This document shows positions 22,880-32,799 of a stretch of 64,000 bases of DNA, piece by piece (position 1 is the stretch's first letter; the number at the start of each line of letters is the position of its first letter). A model generated the notes under the pieces. The model saw nothing but the letters and a program-made list of their open reading frames with translations, had not been told where the DNA came from and searched no databases. Source of the stretch: Fragum whitleyi (lineage: Eukaryota; Mollusca; Bivalvia; Cardiida; Cardiidae); assembly GCA_948146395.1 (NCBI GenBank), contig OX411543.1, positions 65,731,474-65,795,473 on the forward strand, in the 5' to 3' direction. A program made the translations under genes and the position numbers.

Positions 22880-23700
22880 ACACTTTTTAGCCAAAAAATC
22901 AGTTTGATTATCCACTATTTTGATTGATTGTTTTTCTTCTCTCTTGCTTTTTCCCTTTCCTTAAGCACCTTATTTTAGATGTTAGAAAATCATCTTTCAA
23001 GAACTTAAAAGGGTTTTTTGCAACATAATGATAAATCATATTTGAAACATTGTAGAAAATTAATAAAAACTTTCTCCATGGGATACACACATTTTTTACC
23101 CCGACATGCTAATTTTTTATGACTTTCTAGATAAGGGTTGAATATATAATTTGTAAGGCTTGTAAACATTTACCAGTAAATATAGATATAAATGTGATTA
23201 CATTGTAAGTTTTTTTGTTTTTTTTTTAATTCAGGCTATATTTTATACAAGACTCATCTTTAATTTTGAAGGAAACATGAATTTAGAAAAAAATATTTTA
23301 GATTTATATAAGTTACAAACATTGTTATTCCTTATTTGGTGCTTAATACTCTTGAAGTTTAAAGGTAAAATGTCTGGGTGCAATATACCCAGGAGTTCTG
23401 AGTTCAAATCTTGGCAGGGGTCAACTCAACACCAATAAGATGACAATTTTGTGAAATATATAAATCTGATGATATGCCAATCTTTTTACTCTGTCTGAGT
23501 GGAGGTTGGTTTAGACAGCTTTTACAGTAATCATTGGTATGTCTTGTGTATTTTAAAATTCATATTTGTTAAGCCATATGAACACATGTTTGTCAAGTGT
23601 TACCAATATTAAATTCATCTTGTGTTAATGCATAACAAGAGTTGTTAGTTTTGTTTTGTCCAAGGGAGAATTGAGACTAGATTTATTCACCTGACTAGTT
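22880..23700. other. No gene recognised
   Basis: AT-rich. A weak tRNA B-box-like stretch, GAGTTCAAATCTTGG near 23400, could be a decayed tRNA-derived fragment. Confidence 0.35.
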
Positions 23701-23704
23701 TACA

Positions 23705-24519
23705 ACAAGAGCCATGTCAGACATGGCCATCCTCCGCCGTGAAAGCTTGATAGTAAACTGAAGCCTAATAGATTAAGGATTCTATTGTACTTTAAGAAAT
23801 TACCCCCCCTACAAAATCCAAGTCTTTAAAATAACAAAGGGCAATAACTCCAAAATTATGCAAGCAAGAGTTGTAGTTCTTGTGCACTTCGCTTCTCCTC
23901 CATGAGATCTATCTGCCCATAAAGTTTCAAGTTGATAGTCATATACTTTAGGAGATATGCTCCGGACAAAATCTAAGTATTAAAAATAATAAGGGGCAAT
24001 AACTCCAAAATTATGCATGCAAGAGTTGTATTTGTTTGTACACTGCATTTCTTCTCCATGAGATCTATCCGCCCATAAAAGTTTCAAGTTGATAGCTATT
24101 ATACTTCAGGACATACACGCTGGATAAAATGTAAGTCTTAAAAATAACAAGGGCCAATAACTCCAAAATTATGCAAGCCAGAGTTATAGTTCTTGTGTAC
24201 TGCACTTCTCTTCCATGAGATCTATCTACCCATAAAGTTTCAAGTTGATAGCCAAGATACTTTAGGAGATATGCTCCAGACAAAATATAAGTCTTAAAAA
24301 TAATAAAGGGCAATAACTCCAAAATTATGCAAGCCAGAGTTATAGTTCTTGTGCACTGCACTTCTCTTTCATGAGATCTATCCACCCATAAAGTTTAAAG
24401 TTGATAGCTAAAATACTTTAGGAGATAAGCTCCGGACAAAATCTAAGTGTTAAATATAACAAAGGGCAATAACTACAAAATTATGCAAGCCAGAGCTATA
24501 GTTCTTGTGCACTGCACAA
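23705..24519 (-). mobile_element. Pearl-like element, 156-bp core, minus strand, 5' truncated
   Basis: On the minus strand the 3' end is a hairpin, CCATGTC and GACATGG, followed by CTCTTGT (23705-23728 on the plus strand). Core units start at about 23820, 23975, 24133, 24289 and 24445, a 155-158 bp period. The core is homologous to that at 18502. The 5' part with the hairpin and TCCG tract is missing, and the copy stops beside a G run at 24523-24538. Minus-strand open frames through the units are artefacts. Confidence 0.75.
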
Positions 24520-24632
24520 AGAGGGGGGGGGGGGGGGGCAAATGCCTAGAATGCCAAATTGAAAGGGGAGCATAAACTTTATAATCACATTTTGCAATTT
24601 TGCATCTTTTTCAAGTTTATTATCAACTTTCA

Positions 24633-24812
24633 GGCATCATAGCAGAGTTGGTAGCCCTTCTGACTGTCAATCTAAGGTCCCAGGTTTGATCCCCAGGGAT
24701 TGTGGTACTGGTGTGAGAGATACCAGGAATCCATTGTGATGTGTTCCAGCCTCTGCAAAACAGCTGTAAGTTTGTTTAAAGTGGCGTAAAACCCCATTCA
24801 AACAAACAAAAT
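24633..24812 (+). mobile_element. tRNA-derived SINE, copy 1
   Basis: The head resembles a tRNA: an A-box-like GCAGAGTTGGTAGCCC and a B-box GGTTTGATCCCC. The body contains GTGAGAGATACCAGGAATCC and the 3' part is GGCGTAAAACCCCATTCAAA, ending in an AAAC repeat. Body and tail are shared with the SINE at 25326. Similar tails are known from molluscan tRNA-SINEs such as the RUDI/V-SINE group. The exact family was not verified. Confidence 0.7.
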
Positions 24813-24931
24813 TATCCACTTTCCAACTCTGAACAAACAAGGGTAGACATCCACTTGCAGTACTCTTCTTTAAGCATAATTTGGTCATGTATAGATACAG
24901 AAGTTTAAGTGAGGTACCTTACAGAAATACA

Positions 24932-25175
24932 AAGTTTGCTGCAAATTTGCAGCAAATTTGCCGCAAATATGCCGCAAACTAATCTGTTTGCAAGAACAGT
25001 TAGCAGCAACTTAACATGTGTTTGCGGCAGAAAATCCATTTACTGCAAACATTCTGCAAACGCCTTAGATAAAAAAATAAGTTCCTGCAAACTATTCGCA
25101 AACAGGAAGTTTGCAGTAAGTTTGCGAGAACACATTTTTTCATTAGTTAGATAATGCACTTAGCAGGAAGTTTGC
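24932..25175. repeat. TTTGC / GCAAA palindrome cluster 1
   Basis: About sixteen TTTGC or GCAAA pentamers lie within 240 bp, many as TTTGCNGCAAA palindromes. Related clusters are at 26161-26292 and 26730-26925. GCAAGAACA or TTTGCGAGAA stretches occur in all three. This is probably the arm of a TIR element with clustered short motifs. Confidence 0.65.
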
Positions 25176-25325
25176 AAGAAGATGAACTTTGAAAAAAAAG
25201 CTTATAAGTTTCATCCCAATTTTAAATAGCTATTTTGAGTCATTATTAAACCTTCCCATGCTTATCTAAGTATTTTCTGCTGTAGGCCTACATAAGGCTT
25301 AAGCAGACAGTATAGACTAAGATCA

Positions 25326-25614
25326 TCAGCCGCGGCAATAGCGCAGTTGGTAGTGCGCCGGACTTCTAATCCAGGGGTCTATATTCGCACGGGTTCGATC
25401 CCCGGCCGCGGCACTTATCCTTTCCGACATTTGTCTCCAAACAATGGGTAGATAATCGTAAGCCTATGTGGAATAGCAACTGTAGGCTAGGAAAGGGATG
25501 TGGTGGTAGTACTGTTGTGAGAAATACCAGGAATCCATCGTTAGGTGCTCCAGTCGTCGCGATATAACTGAGAGATTGTTGAAAGCGACGTAAAACCCCA
25601 ATTCAAATAAAAAA
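25326..25614 (+). mobile_element. tRNA-derived SINE, copy 2, with 14-bp target duplication
   Basis: The tRNA-like head runs 25329-25413. It has acceptor-like GCCGCGG / CCGCGGC, A-box GCGCAGTTGGTAGTGC, an anticodon loop CTTCTAA (TCT, Arg-like) and B-box GGGTTCGATCC. The body and tail match the SINE at 24633, including ATACCAGGAATCCAT and GACGTAAAACCCCAATTCAA. ATAGACTAAGATCA flanks it on both sides (25312-25325 and 25615-25628), a perfect target duplication. The five bases between acceptor and D-stem, and the fused body, argue against a working tRNA gene. Confidence 0.85.
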
Positions 25615-25629
25615 ATAGACTAAGATCAG

Positions 25630-26155
25630 CCTGAATATATGTGCATTCTGATCTAAGCATACACTATATCTAAGTGTGAAAATACTGTTTAGAAGAAAAT
25701 TTACTAAGAATTTTTTCTTATTGTATCATCCAGTCCCTTCATTATACCGGTACCTAAAGCAGCCGAATACTCCATTTTTAAACTAATATATATCATTTTT
25801 ATTAAATACTATTAAAGATATATGAATTTTTGTGCACATGCTCAAAGAAGCTAACTGTAAATAATTCAAAAGCCATCCCAAACATGAAAAGATACTATCT
25901 TGGTAAAGTATAAAGTGAATATTAAAATAAGTGGTCAGATCATTCAGCAGAGGTTACCCGGAGGTTCAACACTGAAAACATTGATATATGGTTGAGGAAT
26001 ATTTATTCTAAATTCCGAAAATTCATAAACCGGAAAAGTTTTAAACCCTGCCAGCCTACCCAGATAGTGTAGTCCCTCCCCAAGTTGAAAATTTTCACCC
26101 TCCTAACATGGTTCTATTTTGCTTAACAGCTCACATATATAAATTTAACTACTTC
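25630..26155. other. No gene recognised
   Basis: The left edge continues the GACTAAGATCAG repeat into which the SINE inserted. The rest is AT-rich without features. Confidence 0.4.
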
Positions 26156-26160
26156 GTCAT

Positions 26161-26292
26161 TGCTGCGAACTTGCTGCAAACTGTTTGCGAGAATAGTTTG
26201 CTGCAAATTTGCTGCAAGCAGTTTGCTGCAACTGTTTGCAGCAAATTTGCGGCAAACTGTTCTCCCAAACAGTTTACAGCAAGTTCGCAGCA
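26161..26292. repeat. TTTGC / GCAAA palindrome cluster 2 with 41-bp arms
   Basis: TGCTGCGAACTTGCTGCAAA (from 26161) faces TTTACAGCAAGTTCGCAGCA (to 26292), giving arms of about 41 bp around a GCAAATTTGC-rich centre. Overlapping open frames on both strands come from this low-complexity palindromic sequence and are not genes. Confidence 0.7.
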
Positions 26293-26299
26293 GATTAGA

Positions 26300-26730
26300 A
26301 GCCACATTAAGTTTATTACTATATAAAAAGATCATCTCAACCATCTGCCTCAGTGGTCCAGTGGTTGAGCGTAGCAGTTAAAAAGGTATGGTTTATCAAT
26401 TTCTACTTAGATAGGGTAATAGCATAGTGAATTAAGGTATAGTTGAAGGTCAGCATAGGTCTACTCTGACAAATGAATATAGAATCATGAAGTTTGAGAA
26501 AGAAATCTCAGACTTACATATTAATAAAATATTTTTTGTGACCTTAACTAGAAAACCCCGGTTCAAATCCTGCATACTCCACAATTTTTTTTTTATTTTT
26601 TTTCACTAAAAACCTTCAGAAACCAAAACATTGCACATAAAAACATTTATGACCCATGGATTACAAAAGAAACTTATTAGAAATGGAAAAATACCTTATT
26701 TATAGTAAGAGAGTTGTTCAAAAAATTGAT
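26300..26730. other. No gene recognised; split tRNA-like pieces
   Basis: A stretch near 26348 (CAGTGGTCCAGTGGTTGAGC) resembles a tRNA D-arm region. CCGGTTCAAATCCTG near 26562 resembles a T-arm. They are more than 150 bp apart and cannot be supported as a tRNA. Confidence 0.3.
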
Positions 26731-26935
26731 TGCAGGATGTTTGCGGCAAGGTTGCAGAGAGTTTGCCGGGAGTTTGCAAGAACAGTTTGCTGCAAGTTTG
26801 CGGCAAACTGTTTGCAAGAAAGCTCATTTGCATACGAAAAATGATTACGCAGCAAATTTGCAGCAAACATTTGCTGCAAATTTGCAGCAAATCTGCTGCA
26901 AATTTGCAGCAAATGTTTGCGAGAGGCAATATATT
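26730..26935. repeat. TTTGC / GCAAA palindrome cluster 3
   Basis: Dense GCAAATTTGCAGCAAA motifs lie near 26845-26925, with TTTGCGGCAAG and TTTGCAAGAACAG in the left half. It is related to the clusters at 24932 and 26161. Confidence 0.65.
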
Positions 26936-26939
26936 TTGG

Positions 26940-27175
26940 TAAGGGGTATCAAAGGTGAATTTGGTCTCTCTCTATATATATGGTATATACCTTAGATCAC
27001 TCATTTAAACCTGTGCATCTGTACTGAGCTTACAGAGAATGAAACAAACTTTGATATATGTATAACTTCGATATGGGATTTCGTCTATTTCAAAATGCAT
27101 TTATATACAATCCCAGAGTCTTGTGAATTCTACTTGTACATAAATGGATTTTAGCAGTCATGGAGTTATTAACTC
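26940..27175. other. No gene recognised
   Basis: Short AT-rich interval without a supported feature. Confidence 0.4.
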
Positions 27176-27177
27176 TT

Positions 27178-27425
27178 CCAAATTTGAGCTTGTGCATGAC
27201 ATTTCAAACAATTTCAAATGTGGGCCACGCAAAGGCTATGGCCAGTCTGTGCATCTGCAGTCTGACCAGTCTTCACTTTGCACTTTGTAGATAGATTGGG
27301 TCTAAAAGTGTCTTTAGAAAGTCAGATAAATTTAATATAATATTATGTCGCAGTCAAGGTTGGTTAATGTTGGCCCTACACGCACATGTCAAATTGTTGA
27401 AAATGTCATGCACAGGCTAATTTGG
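27178..27425. mobile_element. MITE with about 43-bp terminal inverted repeats
   Basis: CCAAATTTGAGCTTGTGCAT at the left faces ATGCACAGGCTAATTTGG at the right. The arms continue inward with GACATTTCAAACAATTT / AAATTGTTGAAAATGTC. A related left end is at about 41084-41128. It is non-coding. Confidence 0.7.
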
Positions 27426-27429
27426 ATTA

Positions 27430-28620
27430 TCTGCGCCCCGACATAGAAACTCCACCTCTGGATTTTCTGCGTATTCATCTATTATTTTTCAACTAATATA
27501 TGTATGTGCAAAACATACGGATCTGAAATTTCACATATAGATACACAAAAAATGTTAATACGGGTGTAAGAACTGTGCGCATGTGAACAAACAATTCTTC
27601 CCTAGATATTTTTGCTTTAAAAACAAACCTTGATTTTATGCTATACGCACATTTCTTCAAGCAGAATTTTGCATATACCTCGAATACGGTATTGTGACTT
27701 ATGATTACAATACATTTGTATGCAATCAACTAGTCGCAATAGCGAATTCTACTTATACTGTTACGGTGATCCAGGGAAGGTTACTTTGTGTACAAACTCA
27801 CATTTCTTTCAAGCCATAACGGTATTTTTACGCAGAAATTACAGGTGTGGAACTTTTTTGCCGGGACACAGAAAATCCAAATTTGGAACAGTTCATACCA
27901 GTGTCTTGACTCCATTTGTGTAGGCAAGTTGGTAGTGCAACATACTTTAACCTTGGCTATATCTGCTTGAAACTTAGCATGTGTATTCTCTTTCATAAGA
28001 GAAAACATTACTATCAAGGGGGATAACCCTATATACATTTTTGTCATCCTGTTTGCCATGTGCATGACAAATTTGTTACAAATACAGCTCAGTGTATGTT
28101 TGTGTGACTCTCCATCTGTCCATTAGTCAATCTGTCAGTTTTTGTCCAGACATTTACTCCCACATTCATATATAAATTTCAAAACAACTTGGTACAATAA
28201 TTTGTTTTCCATCATCATTAAAGCTGCTCTTTCCCAGATTGGGAAAATGTGGTTTTTGAAAATGTTTGAAAAATCAATCAGAAGAAAAGACCTCATCATG
28301 TTGAAGCCTTTGATATGATAAGATTCAATCTAGTAATGCATGGAAAGAAAGATAAATTCCTTAATTAAGCAAAATTCATTCTTAAAAATAAAGCAGCTAA
28401 TAACGCCTAAAAGATTTTCTCCAATTTTGAGCCAACTATTTACGCATGTACATTCCCAATATTTGTCTTATTCAATCAAAGATTAAGGTAAAAGTATTTG
28501 ACAGCTGGAAATTTCATATCAATACAAGCAAATATGAAAGATTATTCACAAAAAGTAAATTGTTAGGTATCAGATCGTCTGATATTTGATTGTACATAGT
28601 AGTAAGCAATTTGGTTTTGT
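27430..28620. other. No gene recognised; pearl-core fragment inside
   Basis: 27935-28035 (CATACTTTAACCTTGGCTAT and ATCAAGGGGGATAACCC) matches the core of the element at 15534. Open frames near 27500-28060 on both strands lack recognisable domains. Confidence 0.4.
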
Positions 28621-29195
28621 GGTTATGGGGCTGTCACACCACAGCGTATGTCACAGCGTATGGCGAACGTATGCTCATACGCTCACATACGCTGGTGTAC
28701 GCTAGGGGTTCGTTACTCATAAGTCGTGTACGTTACAAGTACGCTGGTATACGTTGGTATACGTTCTTATACGCAGAGGCCAAAAAATATTTTTTGACAT
28801 GTTAAAAAAAGTTCAGCGTATGCCAGCGTATAGAATATACGCTATTCATACGGTATGCATACGGTCTATACGCTAGAAGTACGCTACTAATACGGTATGC
28901 ATAAGGTCAATACGCTACACGAACGCTACTCATAGGTCAAGTACGCTTGTCATACGCTTACAGAAAATTAAAATTCCATCAGACATAATATATATATTTG
29001 GAACTTTTAGGACTTAATTTCGCTAATTTTACCAACCAATGGTATGATCACAATTCTATTGAAATTAGTGGTCACAAAAGCGAATCGGCTTTAAACATTT
29101 ACTTTATATAAATAAGTCAGTTGTAGATCTAGCTCAACACAGAGAAGATGGATGCAACTCTTCTAAGTCACCATTTAACCTTGTATTATATTGAA

Positions 29196-29501
29196 ACAAG
29201 AGCTGTCACTGTAAGATGACAATGCCCCCAACACCGCTTTGATTTTAAATTATGGCCAATCTATGTTGAAGGTCAAGGTCATCCAGGGGTCAAGGTCACC
29301 AAAGTATGTGCCTACAGAAAGGTAATGTACCAAGGAATGTTGTGGTAAAGTATGATGCGAATATGTTGTAATAAGGAAGTTATGGCCAATGTTAAAGTTT
29401 TTGGACGGAATGACGGACGGACGGACGGACGGACGGACGGACGGACGGACAGACGGACGGACGGACAAGTCAAATTTATGATGCCTCCCTATCGGGGGCA
29501 T
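29196..29501 (-). mobile_element. Pearl-like ATGCCCCC element, copy 3, nested
   Basis: Reverse orientation: ACAAGAGCTGTCACTG at the left end, a CGGA tract at 29408-29465 and ATCGGGGGCAT at the right end. Full-length relative to 3361-3663 and close to it in sequence. It is inserted in the TIR element at 28626-30249, so it is the younger of the two. Confidence 0.85.
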
Positions 29502-29604
29502 AAAAAGAAGACATGGGAGACGAAGGTAGAGGAAAACAACAATGTTAAACCATTGGATTGGGGGACGGTAGCATTTCGGCCTTTATGACCAGCTCTTGGT
29601 TGAG

Positions 29605-29930
29605 TTAAGAAATGAGGATCAAGCATCTGGTCCTCTTCTTCCGTTGAGAGGCTACACGACCTCTTTTTGCCCTTTTCTTCCTTTCCAGCGTAGTGGACCT
29701 GGAAGAATCGTCTTCCAAGGTCGGGGAAGTATCTAGTGACTGATCTTCATCGACTGGCGAGTGCGATCTAGATCTGTACTGAACAGCATTTTCGTCTTCT
29801 TTTTTTGTTGAGTATCATAACTCTTTTCTTTAGCCGATGAAGAAACACTTCTTTTACCTTCCCTTTCCCACGTTTTCCCGGTATCCTTACTGCTGAGTGT
29901 CTACTTCCAGACTGAAGGAACTGCCTCATA
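29605..29930 (-). pseudogene. Decayed coding segment inside the TIR element
   Basis: The minus strand is open for 63 codons from 29796 to a stop at 29605-29607, rich in S, D/E and then K/R (LERKKRAKRGRVASQRKKR). Just upstream, another frame reads TWEREGKRSVSSSAKEKSYD up to a run of seven A at about 29800, where a single-base slip would join the two. The acidic-serine then basic pattern suits a nuclear protein tail, such as the accessory or transposase protein of the host element. No domain was identified, so function is unknown. Confidence 0.45.
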
Positions 29931-30252
29931 ATTGATGATAACCGCTGTATACGTTGGTCATACGCTTACATACGTTAGCCATACGTTACTCGCTCGCTGG
30001 CATACGCTACTCATACGGTGTTGTACGTTACAAATACGCTTGTAAACGCACATGTACGTTTTGCATACGCTGATAATATGCTGGTCATACGGTACCTTAT
30101 CGCTGCTCATACGCTGGCCATACGTTTAAAATGATTTCTTGTCGATGGCGGGGGTTTACGCCGAAGAGTTGTGCGTATGAACAAGATTTTGTCTTTATTC
30201 CATTCGCTAGGCATACGTTACCCTCATACGCTGTGGTGTGACACCCCCTTTA

Positions 30253-31180
30253 ATAGTTTATCTCGTGTCACTTTTACTATGTCATTTCAGTTTACATGAT
30301 CGTTTGATCAAATTGAACCGAGATCTGTCATGCTAATTATTTCCTCATAATTACTCCGGACCAAATCATACCCCATCCTCCACCAATGGTTGTCTATTAA
30401 AGGTCATAGACAGTCAAAGGTCATAAATAGACTGGATCCCCTACTGATCTTACCGCTTCGATAAAATAAGTTACAAAATTATTGAAAATTGCTGTTTAAA
30501 GTGTCGATGCAATATGGCAATTCTTAATTGTCTAAAAGTACACCCATTTCCTAATCTAAGTACACATTTTGTATTTTTTTATGAAAAACTGCTAAAGAGC
30601 AGCTTTAAAAATGCTATTTGAAGGAAAAATTGAGATATTTCCAAAGTCAAGGTCAAAGGTTAAGATTGACCTTGTCCAAAGCATAACTCTTACATTTAAG
30701 AGATGAAGCGAGTATTTGTTGATTTCATGGAGGTATGAAACTAAAAACCTTATTGCACTATATGAATATGCGAAGCAGATTCATGTACATGAACATCATA
30801 AGGTTTTAGTTTCATAACTTCATGAAATCAACCGAAAGTCTCTTCATACCTTATGATTTAATTCTTGAAGCGTTAATGTGAAGATTTACCCTCAAATTCA
30901 GGGATTGTTAATAGGACTACCTACAAAAAAGCTGTGTAATAAAATTGTTCACATCGGGTGATTGAACCAATTTTTCAGCCAATCAGAATGCACAAATTAT
31001 GGTTAACTCAACTAGAATTAAATTATTTATGGATGGATTTCAAAACAGCTCAGAACTATTGTTCTGCATTATGAGTGGATTTGCCATTTGAAAAATGCCC
31101 TAAAGGTCAGAAGAACTATTGGGATATGGATTTTCCCGTCCAACGTCTGTCCGTCCATTAATTTTACAGTTTTTAGCTAT
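30253..31180. other. No gene; one foldback inside
   Basis: Apart from the foldback at 30717-30832, this has a short stretch near 30968-31000 (AATTTTTCAGCCAATCAGAATGCA region) that recurs near 12510-12535. No gene was recognised. Confidence 0.4.
30717..30832. repeat. Foldback element, TTGATTTCATGGAG family, copy 2
   Basis: TTGTTGATTTCATGGAGGTA at the left faces TTCATGAAATCAAC at the right. The inner arms are ACTAAAAACCTTAT / ATAAGGTTTTAGT. The left arm matches the copy at 15844. Confidence 0.65.
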
Positions 31181-31181
31181 T

Positions 31182-32268
31182 TTTAGCGGGCTATTGTCAT
31201 GGTGTGATGTCCATCGTCCGTGCGTCCGTCCGTGCGTGGGTCCGTCCGTCTGTAAACTTTTACTTTAAAAATCTTCTCCTCAGAAACTACTGGATGAATT
31301 TCAATCAAATTTCTCAGGAATGTTCCCTGGGTGACCCTCTATCAGATTCCTTCAAAGAATTCTAATCGGTTGAAAATCACGGCTGTAGTGGGCGTGGCTA
31401 ATTTCCATATATGGTAATAGGTAAGTTTTCTCAGATTCTAATTGATGGATACCAATTAAATTTTACATGAATGATCCTTGAGTGAACCTTTATCAGTCTA
31501 CCAAAAATTATTGCGATCGGATGGAAAATATGTATTTTATGGGCGGAGGTCATTTCTCTATATGTTATATTGTGGAAACTTTGAAAATTAATTTCTCAGA
31601 ATGTAGTTGATGGATATCAACCAAATTTCACTGGAATGATCCTTGAGTGACCCTTTATCAGTCTACCAAAAATTATTGTGATCAGATGAAAAATGTGTTT
31701 TTAAATGGGCAGAGGTCATTTCTCTTTATGTTATATACAGGAAACTTTGCAAATCATTTTCTCAGAATGTAATTGATGGATATCTACCAAATTTCATTTG
31801 ATTGATTCTTTAATGATCCATTACAAGTCTGTAAATCTATATTGTGATCAGATGAAAAATAAGTGTTTATTGGGCGGAGGTTATTTCTCTATATGTTATA
31901 TAGTGAAAACTTTGAAAATCATTTTCTCAGAATCTAACTGATGGATATCGACCGAATTTCACTGGAATGATTCTTTAGTGATACATTACCGATTGCCCTA
32001 TTTTTTCGCCAATCAAAGGCTGCTATTTCGTTTGAAATTAAAAAAATATATCCCTTAACCTGACTATCAGCTCGAATAAGTAAGTTACGTGAATTTTGGT
32101 CATTATGGGCGGGTACTTCATTCAAAACCAGACAGTGACGTCATAATCTTGTCTAAAAAAATGTCTCGAGAGACTTTTAACTTATTTTTAACAGCCTTAT
32201 CATCCTCTAATAATCATTATCAGGGTATTCAGGCCTGTGGAGTGAATCAGGCGCTCAAGGGCCTCTAG
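31182..32268 (+). mobile_element. Pearl-like element with 165-bp core, CTAG 3' end
   Basis: The start, AGCGGGCTATTGTCATGG, leads into a GTCC/GTGC tract and then core units anchored by TTGATGGATAT at about 31441, 31607, 31772 and 31937, a period of 165-166 bp. The right half diverges (31990-32200). The 3' end is an AGGCGCTCAAGGGCCT hairpin followed directly by CTAG, a Helitron-style terminus. The reverse element at 33032-34690 is the same family. The head lacks the GGCCGAAAGGCC hairpin kept in that copy. Confidence 0.75.
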
Positions 32269-32289
32269 TTATTAGATTGTCTTCAAAAT

Positions 32290-32799
32290 TGGTCAGATGA
32301 TTAGACCATTATAAGGATCAGTGTTTCTTTCTGAAAATGAGTCAGATCTGTCAAGCATCATAGGAAAAGAAGCTTAATTAAAATATACGGTAATTAGAAA
32401 ATCCCTTAATAGCTCTTAAAGTCCACAGTTTTCATCCAATTAAATTCAAACTTTCTCCGAATAATTGAATCATCTAAATGATTTCTCTATAAAAAAAATT
32501 CTGATGGATTGGGCGTCAAAAGAAAAGGGGCCTATATTTGATTTTAAATTTTAAGAATTCATTATTTAAACTTTTTCATATATGCATGGAAGTTAATGAA
32601 AATTTCACTTAGTATTCTACATCATTTGACCATGTGCATGATTAATGCGGTCTGGTGATTTTATACTGTGTCATAGAAAAAAGGGGCCTAAGTGTAAACT
32701 TTCTTGCTAACAAAACTACTTTTTTATTAATGGATACATTCATGTGAAACATTCACAGAATATTCCATTTCCAGTAACTATTTTCATTTTTGGCTTTTT
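32290..32799 (+). repeat. Old tandem-core element, left part
   Basis: Units contain AAAAGGGGCCTA, ACATCATTTGACCATGTGCAT, ACTGTGTCATTGAAAAA and TTATTAATGGATACATTCATGTG. The same sequence resumes at 35290-35683 and 36681-36740. The element has therefore been split by two later insertions. Its own termini were not found. Confidence 0.6.

Larger units (their letters stand above)
28626..30249. mobile_element. PIF/Harbinger-like TIR element packed with CATACGCT motifs
   Basis: The ends TGGGGCTGTCACACCACAGC and GCTGTGGTGTGACACCCCC are inverted repeats extending to about 25 bp. TTA flanks both sides (28623-28625 and 30250-30252), a Harbinger-like target duplication. Both arms (28640-28960 and 29935-30235) hold dozens of CATACGCT / AGCGTATG and TACGTT motifs in both orientations. 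The centre holds a decayed coding segment (29605-29930) and a nested pearl-like copy (29196-29501). Superfamily is inferred from the TTA and a G-rich start. An intact transposase is absent. Confidence 0.7.

Noticed and set aside
24065..24385. 106-codon minus-strand frame with an internal repeat
   Set aside because: It covers two 156-bp core units of a mobile element (156 is divisible by three, which keeps it open).
24523..24538. G run as a regulatory quadruplex
   Set aside because: A simple homopolymer at the broken end of a repeat. Length is unreliable and there is no promoter nearby.
25329..25413. Functional tRNA-Arg (TCT) gene
   Set aside because: The acceptor pairs, but there are five bases before the D-stem, the anticodon stem has a mismatch, and the sequence runs straight into a SINE body with a flanking target duplication.
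26346..26600. tRNA gene with an intron
   Set aside because: The D-arm-like and T-arm-like pieces are more than 150 bp apart with no matching acceptor or anticodon arms.
26108..26942. Cysteine- and glutamine-rich frames on both strands
   Set aside because: They come from palindromic TTTGCNGCAAA sequence read in several frames.
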